Source: Rhizobacter sp. OV335 (lineage in GTDB: Bacteria > Pseudomonadota > Gammaproteobacteria > Burkholderiales > Burkholderiaceae_C). Taken from it: a stretch of DNA of 64,000 nucleotides. The position numbers were made by a program, and so were the translations under genes. Below are positions 16,401 to 24,305 of this stretch, piece after piece (position 1 is the stretch's first letter; every line of letters starts with the position of its first letter). Location: assembly GCF_900142965.1 (NCBI RefSeq), contig NZ_FRCQ01000001.1:186001-250000 (forward strand). Reading direction: 5' to 3'. A model generated the notes under the pieces. The model was not told the origin of the DNA. It made no database searches and saw only the letters and a list, made by a program, of their open reading frames with translations.

Positions 16401-17006
16401 CTGGAGCCGCTGGGCTTCGAGATCCACCAGGCCGCCTCCGGCGACGAGTGCCTGCGCCTGCTGCGCAGCGTCACGCCCGACGCCATCCTGATGGACCTCG
16501 CGATGCACGGCATCGACGGCTGGGCCACCATCCGCGCGATCCGCGCCCAGGGCCTGAGCCCTGCGCCGGTGGCCATCGTCTCGGGAAATGCCTTCGACAA
16601 GGAGCTGGACAACGACGTCGGCATCGCGCCGACCGATTTCGTGCTGAAGCCGGTGCGCGTGCACGAGCTGCTCGACTGGCTGGGCGCGCGGCTCGGCCTG
16701 CAGTGGGTGGAGGCCACGCCGATGTCGGCCGGCCACGCGGCAGCGCCCGCATCGACGGCATCGGCTTCATCGGCCGATTGGGTGCTGCCCGATGCCGATG
16801 CGCTGCGCGCGCTCGATGAGCTGGTCCGCCTGGGCTACTTCCGCGGCATCGTCCAGAAGCTCGACCGGATCGAGGCCGAGCAGCCTGCCTGTGCCGGATT
16901 CGCAGGCCATGTGCGCGAGCTGGTGCGCAAGTTCCAGTTGGAGGCGGTGAGCCGCATCCTCGAGAAGGCCTTGCATGGGTCGGTTGCTGCAGGCACCCGG
17001 CCCTGA
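13488..17006 (+). CDS. NCS1-family permease fused to a hybrid sensor histidine kinase
   Basis: 1172 residues. Residues 30 to about 505 form an NCS1-type (cytosine/purine/allantoin) permease with about 12 membrane helices (NAFWAILATGLIIFLAGLPI, GEQVDYLRFMPE). Residues 522-562 form a cysteine cluster (CVIC, a central C, then CSLCC and two more C), probably metal binding. Two membrane helices follow (about 587-650), then a coiled linker, HisKA with SHELRTPLN (His at about 717), HATPase (TGPGIAPEE, GTGLGLTISK) and a REC domain (VLVVDNEE, acceptor Asp at about 1002, FVLKPV). The last 70 residues match no domain I know. The gene is divergent from ureA. I infer a transporter-like receptor for urea or a related N compound that signals by phosphotransfer, perhaps to the LuxR-type regulator at 24306. 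The start is the first ATG after ureA; no ribosome binding site is visible. Domains are sure, ligand unknown. Confidence 0.88.
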   Translation: MKPANPLDGAVPVGPAIVPPAGAAQDERAVQRVVKVRRDYNSWVARETMEDYALRFTPHSFRKWSELRVANTAFGAASFLVLEAVGATLLVQYGFLNAFWAILATGLIIFLAGLPISIYAARHGLDMDLLTRGAGFGYIGSTITSLIYASFTFIFFALEAAIMAYALELAFDVPPAWGYLICALVVIPLVTHGVTAISRLQVWTQPLWLVLLVVPYVYVLRQNPGVLDGLVHYAGAEGRGAEFNLGLFGAAMTVGIALITQMGEQVDYLRFMPERTAANRKRWWLGVLIGGPGWVVPGVLKMLGGALLAYLAISHSVPVDRAVDPNQMYLAAYEYVFPHPAWAVAATALLVVVSQLKINVTNAYAGSLAWSNFFARLTHSHPGRVVWVVFNTMIALMLMELDVFRALGEVLGLFSNIAISWIMAVVADLVVNKPLGLSPPGIEFKRAHLYDVNPVGVGAMGAASVLSIAAYLGVFGPMAQAFSALIALATAFIASPAIAWATKGRFYIARRSPPGLFTRLQQCVICEREYEADDLAHCPAYLGAICSLCCSLDARCDDLCKPEAKLSAQWSAALRALLPRRAWPYIDTGLGHYVLLMAVVVPLLAGLFGLLYHQELRLLGEPGAALAPALRLGFIKAFAALLLVSGIVAWWLVLTHKSRQVAQEESNRQTQAVHEQTQALRREIDSHRRTDLQLQQAKRSAELANQAKSRYITTVSHELRTPLNSILGYAQLLDEDASIPPHRQQAISVIRRGGEHLLSLIEGTLDIARIEGGKLRLESQPMHLRDGVQQIVRMFELQAAGKGIAFSHELSQALPEVVRSDEKRLRQILINVLGNAVKFTQVGQVVFRATYAREMATFEIEDTGPGIAPEEIEHVFEPFARGSDAGAMASGGTGLGLTISKMLVDLMGGEMTVHSTPQVGTLFRIRLFLPAARDAVAVPAPRIARTGYQGPRRRVLVVDNEEVDRALLVSVLEPLGFEIHQAASGDECLRLLRSVTPDAILMDLAMHGIDGWATIRAIRAQGLSPAPVAIVSGNAFDKELDNDVGIAPTDFVLKPVRVHELLDWLGARLGLQWVEATPMSAGHAAAPASTASASSADWVLPDADALRALDELVRLGYFRGIVQKLDRIEAEQPACAGFAGHVRELVRKFQLEAVSRILEKALHGSVAAGTRP

Positions 17007-17060
17007 TCGCGGATCAGATCTCACGGTGCGGCCGATCACAGGCCGTCGCGATGACAGTGT

Positions 17061-17090
17061 TTGACAATTCGGGCGTAATTCCTCCATAGA
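17061..17090 (+). promoter_or_regulatory. Candidate sigma-70 promoter of the pil operon
   Basis: A perfect TTGACA at 17061-17066 is followed after 18 bp by the weak -10 candidate CATAGA (17085-17090). It lies 51 bp before the pilE start in the only sizeable gap (135 bp) upstream of the operon. Confidence 0.4.
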
Positions 17091-17141
17091 TGTTGCGCAG
17101 AGTTGCCTCTTGTTTCGCCGAGTAGCGAATTGAGGCAGGTC

Positions 17142-17588
17142 ATGCGCAGAACCCCGGGTCGTCAGAACACAGGCTTCACGCTCATCGAGGTGATGATCGT
17201 CGTCGCGATCATCGCGATACTCGCCGGCGTGGCGCTGCCGTCGTATGTCGACTACCTCCGGCGCGGTCGCATTCCCGATGCCACCGCGACCTTGTCCACG
17301 CTGCAGGTCAAGATGGAACAGTGGTTCCAGGACAACCGCAGCTACTACACCAGCGCGAGCGTCAAGACCTGCGGCGTCACCGCGAGCGCGTCGAGCTATT
17401 TCAGCTTCAGCTGCACCGCTTCGTCCGACACCGCCTACACCTGGACGGCCACCGGCACCGGGGCCATGGCGGGCTTCAGCTACACCGTCAACCAGGACGG
17501 CAAGCAGACCTCGGTGGTCAGCGGCGTGTCCGGTTGGTCGTCGCCGACGGGCAGTTGCTGGGTCACGAAGAAGGGCGGGGTGTGCTGA
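17142..17588 (+). CDS. pilE: Type IV pilin PilE-like (first gene of the minor pilin operon)
   Basis: 148 residues. The start ATG has GAGG about 6 bp upstream; an in-frame TTG 39 bp earlier is less likely. The class III signal peptide ends TG before FTLIEVMIVVAIIAILAGVA, with Glu at position 5 of the mature protein, so it is cut and methylated by PilD. The mature part has a helix, a variable region and a Cys pair (near KTCGV and the final GGVC) that closes the D-loop. PilE in this operon position is a minor pilin needed for fibre assembly with PilV, PilW, PilX, FimT/FimU and PilY1. It overlaps the next gene by 1 nt (TGATG). Confidence 0.88.
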   Translation: MRRTPGRQNTGFTLIEVMIVVAIIAILAGVALPSYVDYLRRGRIPDATATLSTLQVKMEQWFQDNRSYYTSASVKTCGVTASASSYFSFSCTASSDTAYTWTATGTGAMAGFSYTVNQDGKQTSVVSGVSGWSSPTGSCWVTKKGGVC

Positions 17589-18226
17589 TGGTTGCCCGGC
17601 ATCGCGCTGCCGTCCGGGGCATGACCCTGGTCGAGCTGATGGTGGGCCTGGCGGTGTTCGCGCTGCTGATGCTGCTGTGCGTGCCGTCATTCGGCGACTG
17701 GCTGCGCAATGCACGCGTACGCAGCACCGCCGAGTCGCTGCAGAACGGGCTGCAGTCGGCTCGCGCCGAAGCCGTGCGGCGCAACGCGGTGGTGCGCTTC
17801 CAACTGGTCGACACGCTGGCCGACAGCTGCCAGATCACGGCGAGCGGCCCGCACTGGGCGATCAACCTCGGTGCCGCGCAGACCCCGGCCGGCGCCTGTG
17901 CGTCGGCGCTCGGCACCGGCGCCGCACCCAACCTGCTGCGCGTGAGCCCGGTGGTGGCCGGCGACGCGGCGGCCACGCTCTCGGCCACGCGCTCGGTGGT
18001 CGCCTTCGACGGGCTCGGCCGGCAGACCTCGACAAGCTCCCCCGCGTCCGGTGCGGCCCTGCTCAGCATCGCGGTCGGCGCGAGCGGCCAGAGCTGCGCA
18101 CCGGCCGGCCCGACGCGCTGCCTGAAGGTGGTCGTCAGCCCGGCCGGCGAGGTGCGCATGTGCGATCCGGCGCGCAGCGCCGGCAACACCGCGGCCGACG
18201 CGATGAGCTGCCCGAGCAACGCATGA
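17588..18226 (+). CDS. fimT: FimT/FimU (GspH-like) minor pilin
   Basis: 212 residues. The prepilin site is VRG before MTLVELMVGLAVFALLMLL, with Glu5 conserved, then a VPSFGDWLRNARVRSTAESL helix typical of FimT/GspH. The C-terminal domain is beta-rich with two or three Cys. It belongs to the minor pilin complex that primes type IV pilus assembly; some FimT proteins also bind DNA. The start overlaps the pilE stop and the stop overlaps the pilV start (ATGA), so translation is coupled on both sides. Confidence 0.85.
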   Translation: MVARHRAAVRGMTLVELMVGLAVFALLMLLCVPSFGDWLRNARVRSTAESLQNGLQSARAEAVRRNAVVRFQLVDTLADSCQITASGPHWAINLGAAQTPAGACASALGTGAAPNLLRVSPVVAGDAAATLSATRSVVAFDGLGRQTSTSSPASGAALLSIAVGASGQSCAPAGPTRCLKVVVSPAGEVRMCDPARSAGNTAADAMSCPSNA

Positions 18227-18690
18227 ACCACTGCATGAATCTCCCTCGTCCACCGTCGCACCGCGGCGCCCACGGCTTCTCGCTGATCGAGGTGCTGTGC
18301 GCGCTGCTGATCTTCGCCATCGGTGTGCTGGGCCTGGTGAAGCTGCAGGCGGTATCGGTGCAGCAGGCGTCCGGCGCCCGCTACCGCGCCATCGCGGCGG
18401 CGCAGGCCGCGTCGCTGGTCGGCCGGCTGTGGATCACCGACCGCGCCGCCGCCACGCTGCAGGCGCAGTTCGGCAGTGAGACCGGCGGTGTCGGCTACAC
18501 CAGCTGGCGTGCGTCGGTCGAGGCCTCGGGTCTGCCGAACGTCGCGGGCAAGGCGCCCACCGTGAGCTTCACCACCGTGCCCGCCGGCAGCGCGGCGACC
18601 GCCAGCAGCCTGGCCACCGTCACCATCTTCTGGAAAGCCCCCGGCGACAGCGGCTACCACAGCCATGTCGTGCTGGCGCAGGTGAAATAG
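18223..18690 (+). CDS. pilV: PilV minor pilin
   Basis: 155 residues. The prepilin motif is AHG before FSLIEVLCALLIFAIGVLGL, then KLQAVSVQQASGARYRAIAA; the IGVLGL...Q pattern is characteristic of PilV. It starts within the fimT stop codon and ends directly against the pilW ATG. An alternative start is the Met four codons later. Role: minor pilin in the PilV-PilW-PilX-PilY1 tip complex. Confidence 0.87.
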   Translation: MNHCMNLPRPPSHRGAHGFSLIEVLCALLIFAIGVLGLVKLQAVSVQQASGARYRAIAAAQAASLVGRLWITDRAAATLQAQFGSETGGVGYTSWRASVEASGLPNVAGKAPTVSFTTVPAGSAATASSLATVTIFWKAPGDSGYHSHVVLAQVK

Positions 18691-19875
18691 ATGAGCCGAC
18701 ACACGCCTTCCAATGCCCGGCGCCATGCAGGCGCACGCGGCTTCAGCCTCGTCGAGCTGATGGTCGCGCTGTTGATCGGCATGGTGGGCGTGGTGCTGGT
18801 GATGCGCCTGTTCGCGTCGGCCGAAAGCGACAAGCGCACCACGACCGGCGGCAACGATGCCCAGGTGGCGGGTGGCCTCGCGCTGTACGAGCTGCAGCGC
18901 GAGATCGCCCAGTCCGGCCACGGCATCGCCAACTTCTCGATCCTCGGCTGCGGCCTGTCGTACACCACCAGCAGGGACACCGCGGCAGTCACGCTCGATG
19001 CGCTCGCGCCGGCGGTGGTCAACCCGCGAACCGCGCTGGTGCCCGCCGGCGACATCGGCACCGACACGCTGCTGCTCGTCACCGGCGCCTCGGCGGGGCC
19101 GTCCGAAGGCGATGCCACCATCGCGGCGTCGATCGCCGGGCGCTACGACGTCAGCACCGCCGGCATGTTCGGCGTCGGCAACCGCGTGGTGGCGGCCGCT
19201 TCGACCCGGCCGAGCCCGTGTGCGCTGACGCTGGATGCCGTCAGCGCGATCAGCGGATCGGCGCTGACGGTCTCGCCCGGCAGCGCCGGCCTGCCGATCG
19301 GCAGCAGCGTGTTCGACCTGGGGGCGTCGCCCCGCGTGCGGGCCTATGCGGTGCGCCAGGGCAGCCTGACCCTGTGCGATTACCTGGCCTGGGACTGCGG
19401 CAAGGCCAGCTACACCGGCAACCCGGATGTGTGGGTGCCGCTGGCCGGCAACATCGTCGGCCTGCGCGCGCAGTACGGTCGCGACACCTCGGGCGTGGCG
19501 GCCTCGGCGATGAGTGGGGTCGTCGACACCTGGGACCAGACCACACCGGGCGGCACCTCGGACACCAGCAGCCTGCCGCTGGTGTGCCGCTGGGCCCGCG
19601 TGGTCGCGCTGCGGCTGGCGGTGGTGGCGCGCAGCCCCGCTTACGACAAGAACACCGTCACGTCGGCGGCCCCGGCGTGGGACGGCTCGACGGCCAACAC
19701 CAGCCTGTCGGCCGCGTTCACCACCGTCACGCCGATCGCGCTGCCGATCGACCTGAGCGCCAACACCGACTGGACGCACTACCGCCACCGGGTGCTGCAG
19801 GCCACTGTGCCGCTGCGCAACCTGATCTGGCAGGGCTCGCAGCTGACGTACCAAGGAGGGTCCGGCGGATGCTGA
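18691..19875 (+). CDS. pilW: PilW minor pilin
   Basis: 394 residues. The prepilin site is ARG before FSLVELMVALLIGMVGVVLV, then MRLFASAESDKRTTTGG, which is typical of PilW. This is the large minor pilin of the complex. The long C-terminal region is Ala/Gly/Thr-rich and beta-rich, with several Cys pairs. It starts right after the pilV stop and overlaps pilX by 7 nt. Confidence 0.87.
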   Translation: MSRHTPSNARRHAGARGFSLVELMVALLIGMVGVVLVMRLFASAESDKRTTTGGNDAQVAGGLALYELQREIAQSGHGIANFSILGCGLSYTTSRDTAAVTLDALAPAVVNPRTALVPAGDIGTDTLLLVTGASAGPSEGDATIAASIAGRYDVSTAGMFGVGNRVVAAASTRPSPCALTLDAVSAISGSALTVSPGSAGLPIGSSVFDLGASPRVRAYAVRQGSLTLCDYLAWDCGKASYTGNPDVWVPLAGNIVGLRAQYGRDTSGVAASAMSGVVDTWDQTTPGGTSDTSSLPLVCRWARVVALRLAVVARSPAYDKNTVTSAAPAWDGSTANTSLSAAFTTVTPIALPIDLSANTDWTHYRHRVLQATVPLRNLIWQGSQLTYQGGSGGC

Positions 19876-20516
19876 GCCTGCAATGCAATCCGAAAGACCG
19901 GCAGCAGGGCGTGATCCTGGTGCTGGTGCTGATCGTGCTGGTGGCGCTGACGCTGGCCGCGGTGGCGCTGAGCCGATCCACTGCAACGGCCAACGGCATC
20001 GCCGGCAACCTCGGCTTCAAGCAATCGGCCACCAGCTCGGGCGACCAGGGCCTGGAGGCCGCGGTGGCCTGGCTCGAGAACAACACCGGCCAGGCAAGTT
20101 CTTCCAGCGCCAGCACCTGCGCGAGCGGCAGCACGGTGCTGGCCTGTGACCAGGCCGCGCGTGGCTACCTGGCGACGCGGCAGGACCCGGGCACCGCACA
20201 GGACTGGCCGGACCTGTGGGCCGCGCTGGTCAGTGCCGGCGCGCAGCCGGGCCAGCCCAACGGCGGTGCGACGGACGCGGCGGGCAACACCGTGGCGTAC
20301 CTGGTCCAGCGCATGTGCAGCGCCGCCGGCGACCCGGCCAACGGCACCTGCTCGGCGCTGCCCGATGCCGTCGGCTGCGGCAGCGGCATGGGCCTGGGCA
20401 GCAATGGCGGCGGCGGCAATCTGAATTGCAAGAGCCAGGTGTATTACCGCATCACGGTGCAGGTGAGCGGGCCGCGCAACACGACGGCCTGGGTGCAGGC
20501 CATGGTGGCCTTGTGA
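19869..20516 (+). CDS. pilX: PilX minor pilin
   Basis: 215 residues with a ribosome binding site AAGGAGG 9 bp upstream. The N-terminus QQGVILVLVLIVLVALTLAAVA lacks Glu5, as is usual for PilX (GspK-like). The mature part has four or more Cys and a Gly-rich loop before the conserved YYRITVQVSGPRNT ending. It forms the tip subcomplex with PilV, PilW and PilY1. pilY1 follows after 14 bp. Confidence 0.83.
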   Translation: MLSLQCNPKDRQQGVILVLVLIVLVALTLAAVALSRSTATANGIAGNLGFKQSATSSGDQGLEAAVAWLENNTGQASSSSASTCASGSTVLACDQAARGYLATRQDPGTAQDWPDLWAALVSAGAQPGQPNGGATDAAGNTVAYLVQRMCSAAGDPANGTCSALPDAVGCGSGMGLGSNGGGGNLNCKSQVYYRITVQVSGPRNTTAWVQAMVAL

Positions 20517-20530
20517 CGCGGGAGCACGGC

Positions 20531-23500
20531 ATGAACCAAGGAATGACGATGGACGCACGCCCATGGATCGCGGTGTTGGCCTGTTGCTGCGCGTGCTTGC
20601 CGATGCCGGCGATCGCGGATGCGACCGATCTGGCGACATCGCCGGTAGCGACGACTTCGCTGGTGAAGCCGAATCTGATGTTCATTCTGGACAATTCCAG
20701 CAGCATGGAAGACACGACCATGCCGGATTGGGCCGATTCAAGCCTGTCGCAACTTCGAAGAAACAGCCGCTTCAACAGCGTGTTCTACGATCCCGGCGTC
20801 CGCTATGTCGTGCCGCCGAAAGGCGATGGAAGCTACTACCTGTCGATGAACGCCGCGAACACGGCAACGTGGACCAACGTTCCATTGGACGCATATCAAC
20901 AACTGACGACGGGGACCGCGAATCTGAAGACCAGTCCCCCGGTCTACTACACGTTCACGGTGGGCGAATACTGCAACTCGCCGGCCTTGATTTCTTGCAA
21001 GAGTCAATCTGCGGCCACCACGGCTTATCCATATCCTGCTTACGTTCGGTGGTGTTCGGATTCGAATTTGACGAACTGTCAGGTTGTCTACGCTGCCGGC
21101 AGTCTCGGCGATGGCAAGACGTATACAAGTTCTCGAACCCCAGGCGCCACGTCATCGGTGCCCGGCAGCAACAATGCCACGACGGTGCAGAGCAGTACGA
21201 CAAGCTACACCAAGGCGGGCGCACGGCTCGATTGCGCCGGTGCGACATGCACCTACGAGGAGGAGATGACCAACTATGCGAATTGGCATGCCTATTACCG
21301 GACCCGCATCCAGATGGCCAAGACGGCCATCTTGCTGACGTTCGCCGACCTGGATGACAGCGTGCGTGTGGGCTACATGACGATCAACGATGTCACCGGC
21401 CGCACAGACTTCCTGAATGTGGATGACTTCGATTCGGCCACGAAACAGACCTTGTACGCGACGATCGCTGCCGCCAAAACGGCAACATCGACGCCGCTGA
21501 GAACGGCGCTGTCCACAACCGGACAGTATTTCGCCGGCAAGCTCACCACCGTGTGGAATGAGACGGCGAAAGATCCAATGCAGTACGCCTGTCAACGCAA
21601 TTACGCGATCCTGCAGACAGACGGATATTGGAATGATTCGACAACACCGAAGCGGGTCGATGGCAGCACGGCTGTGGGCGATCAGGACGGCAGCCTGCCG
21701 AGCCCGTACGGGGACGCGAACAAGGTGATCAATACATTGGCTGATGTGGCACAGTACTACTACGCCACCGACCTGCGTTCGGATGCCTTGGGCAATGCGA
21801 AGAACCCCCAGGGCATTGACGTCGCCAGCAACGCCTATGCCAATCAGCGTCAGAACCTGGTGACCTACACCATCGGCCTGGGCGCGTCAGGCTACATGCA
21901 ATTCCAGTCGAATTACGCGTCGGCCGGCAGCGGCGACTATTACGACATCGTCAACGGGACGCCGGCCAGTGCAGCCTTGCAGGCCACCGGCATCTGTCGC
22001 TGGCAGTCGAGCGGCCTCTGCACCTGGCCCAAACCCGCCAAGGACACTGCAACCGCGATCGACGACCTCTGGCATGCCGCGATCAACGGCCGCGGCGGCT
22101 ACTACAGCGCCACCAACGTCGGTGAACTGAAGGACGGCCTGAGCACCGCATTGCAAAGCATCGTGTCATCGGGCTCCAGCGCGGCGGCGCCGACCTCGGG
22201 CAATGTCAACCTGTCCGCGGCGAGTTCCAACTACGTCTTCAGCACCGGCTTCTGCTCGTCGAAGTGGTTCGGCGAGCTGGCGCGCTACACCGTCAACGCC
22301 ACGACCGGCGCGCGCGCCGCGACGCCCGACTGGTCGCAGTCCGGGGCCGGCAACGATTGCATCGAATCCTCCGGCACCGGCCTGAAGACCACACCGCTGC
22401 TCGACAAGCTCTCCGCCGGCGCCCGCAAGCTCTACACCTGGAAAGCTGCCGGCGGCAGCGGCACGCGCATCCCGTTCGAGTGGTCATCGCTCAGCAGCAC
22501 GCAACAGGGCTACTTCAAGGTGGCGGCCATCGGCGGCCTGTCGCAGATGTGCAGTGTGGGCAGTGCCTGCCTCGCGAGCACCGCGCAGGTGGACAGCGCC
22601 AGTGCCGGCGCCGTCGGCGCAGGCGGAGCCAACCTCGTGGCCTACCTGCGCGGCGAGCGCGGCAACGAAGGCATCGGCAACACCGCGTACTACTTCCTGC
22701 GCACCCACGTGCTGGGCGACACCGTCGATGCGCAGCCGGTGTACGTCGGTCCGCCGAGCCAGTCGTATGCCGACACCGGCTACGCGGCCTACAAGAGCAG
22801 CCAGGCGAGCCGGCAGGCGATGGTCTACCTCGGCGCCAACGACGGCATGCTGCATGCCTTCCGGGCCGACACCGGCGCCGAATCGTGGGCCTACATCCCG
22901 TCGCTGCTGTTGCCCCGGCTGTATCAGCTGGCCGACAAGAAATACGCGACCCGGCACCGCTTCTTCGTCAACGGCGCGACCACCGCGGCCGACATCCACG
23001 ACGGCTCGGCCTGGCGCACCATCCTCGTCGGCGGGCTGGGCGCCGGCGGCCGCGGCTTCTACGCGCTGGACGTCAGCGATCCGGCCTCGCCGCAGGTGCT
23101 GTGGGAGTTCACGCACGACACCGGCCTGGACGCCGCCTACGTGCGCGATGCCGACCTCGGGTATTCGTACGGCGCGCCGATCGTGACCAAGCTGTCCGAC
23201 GGCACCTGGGTGGTGTTGCTGAGCTCCGGCTACAACAACATCTCGCCCGGCAGCGGCCGCGGGGTGATGTGGGTGCTGAACGCGAAGACCGGCGCCGTCA
23301 TCCAGAAGCTGGACACCGGCATCGGCTCGACGACCGGCGGCAGCGTGCCGGCCGGCTGCACGGCCGCACCATGCCCGAGCGGCCTGGCGCGGCTGAGCGC
23401 CTGGAGCGTCAGCGCCGGCAACAATGTCGCGACCTATGTGTACGGCGGCGACCTGCTCGGCAACCTGTGGCGCTTCGACCTGCGCACGCTCACCAAGTCG

Positions 23501-24229
23501 GGCGGCAGCGCCGGCGTGCAGCTGATGGCCACGCTGGCCGATGCCGCCGGCGCGCGCCAGCCCGTCACGACCCGGCCCGAACTGGGGCTGGTCGGCGGCA
23601 CGCGCGTGGTCTATGTGGGCACCGGCTCGTACCTGGGCCTGACCGATGTGTCGTCGACGCAGACGCAGACGCTCTATGCGTTGAAGGACACGCTGACCAC
23701 CGCCGCCGGCAGCAGTGGCCTGTACGGCAGCCCGCGCGCGAGCGCCTGCACGACCAGCAAGGTCACGCAATGCTTCATGCCGCGCACGCTGACCGACAGC
23801 GGCGGCGCGCGGAGTGTCAGCAGCCCGCTCGGCCATGCGCTCAGCTTCGACAGCATGGATGGCTGGTACGAGGACCTGCCGAATGCCGGCGAGCGCATCG
23901 ACACCAACCCGACGCTGCAGCTGGGCACGCTGGTCTATGTGTCAGACCTGCCGACCAAGGACGCGGGCTGCAAGACCGGCGGCAGCAGCTACCTGAACTA
24001 CATCGACTACGCCACCGGGCTCAAGGTCAGCACCGGCACTGAGGCCGGCGTGCTGCTCAACAGCGAGGCGGTGTCCAGCACGGCCAGTCTGGCGATCACG
24101 ACCACCGGCCAGGTGGTGGCTTCGATCAACAGCTCGGACGGCAGTTCGTCGGTGAAGAACGTGCCCACGGCGGGGCCGGACAAGGGGACGCGCCGGCTGA
24201 CCTGGCGGGAGCTGTCGATCGGGCAGTGA
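20531..24229 (+). CDS. pilY1: PilY1 type IV pilus tip adhesin/biogenesis factor
   Basis: 1232 residues with a signal peptide (to about residue 30, AIADATD). The N-terminal half begins with a VWA-like strand, LMFILDNSSSME, whose DxSxS metal site (Asp54) is intact, and has many Cys. The C-terminal half (about 760-1200) is the conserved PilY1 beta-propeller (RQAMVYLGANDGMLHAF, GGLGAGGRGFYALDVSDP, YSYGAPIV). PilY1 sits at the pilus tip and controls retraction, adhesion and surface sensing. A GGGAG ribosome binding site lies about 7 bp before the start; Mets at 20543 and 20549 are alternatives. Base use shifts: 21061-21120 has 33 G+C of 60, but 23041-23100 has 46 of 60, so the N-terminal half may have been exchanged. 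Confidence 0.9.
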   Translation: MNQGMTMDARPWIAVLACCCACLPMPAIADATDLATSPVATTSLVKPNLMFILDNSSSMEDTTMPDWADSSLSQLRRNSRFNSVFYDPGVRYVVPPKGDGSYYLSMNAANTATWTNVPLDAYQQLTTGTANLKTSPPVYYTFTVGEYCNSPALISCKSQSAATTAYPYPAYVRWCSDSNLTNCQVVYAAGSLGDGKTYTSSRTPGATSSVPGSNNATTVQSSTTSYTKAGARLDCAGATCTYEEEMTNYANWHAYYRTRIQMAKTAILLTFADLDDSVRVGYMTINDVTGRTDFLNVDDFDSATKQTLYATIAAAKTATSTPLRTALSTTGQYFAGKLTTVWNETAKDPMQYACQRNYAILQTDGYWNDSTTPKRVDGSTAVGDQDGSLPSPYGDANKVINTLADVAQYYYATDLRSDALGNAKNPQGIDVASNAYANQRQNLVTYTIGLGASGYMQFQSNYASAGSGDYYDIVNGTPASAALQATGICRWQSSGLCTWPKPAKDTATAIDDLWHAAINGRGGYYSATNVGELKDGLSTALQSIVSSGSSAAAPTSGNVNLSAASSNYVFSTGFCSSKWFGELARYTVNATTGARAATPDWSQSGAGNDCIESSGTGLKTTPLLDKLSAGARKLYTWKAAGGSGTRIPFEWSSLSSTQQGYFKVAAIGGLSQMCSVGSACLASTAQVDSASAGAVGAGGANLVAYLRGERGNEGIGNTAYYFLRTHVLGDTVDAQPVYVGPPSQSYADTGYAAYKSSQASRQAMVYLGANDGMLHAFRADTGAESWAYIPSLLLPRLYQLADKKYATRHRFFVNGATTAADIHDGSAWRTILVGGLGAGGRGFYALDVSDPASPQVLWEFTHDTGLDAAYVRDADLGYSYGAPIVTKLSDGTWVVLLSSGYNNISPGSGRGVMWVLNAKTGAVIQKLDTGIGSTTGGSVPAGCTAAPCPSGLARLSAWSVSAGNNVATYVYGGDLLGNLWRFDLRTLTKSGGSAGVQLMATLADAAGARQPVTTRPELGLVGGTRVVYVGTGSYLGLTDVSSTQTQTLYALKDTLTTAAGSSGLYGSPRASACTTSKVTQCFMPRTLTDSGGARSVSSPLGHALSFDSMDGWYEDLPNAGERIDTNPTLQLGTLVYVSDLPTKDAGCKTGGSSYLNYIDYATGLKVSTGTEAGVLLNSEAVSSTASLAITTTGQVVASINSSDGSSSVKNVPTAGPDKGTRRLTWRELSIGQ

Positions 24230-24236
24230 AATTCCG

Positions 24237-24255
24237 GCCGGCCCGTGGGGCCGGC
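24237..24255 (+). terminator. GC-rich hairpin after pilY1 (possible terminator)
   Basis: GCCGGCCC pairs perfectly with GGGCCGGC across a 3-nt loop, 8 bp after the pilY1 stop. No T run follows, so it may mark a 3' end or act with Rho rather than terminate by itself. Confidence 0.4.
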
Positions 24256-24305
24256 GTCGGCTACGCTTGGCGCTCCTGCACCGCGCGGTGCGCATCCTTC
24301 CCGCC

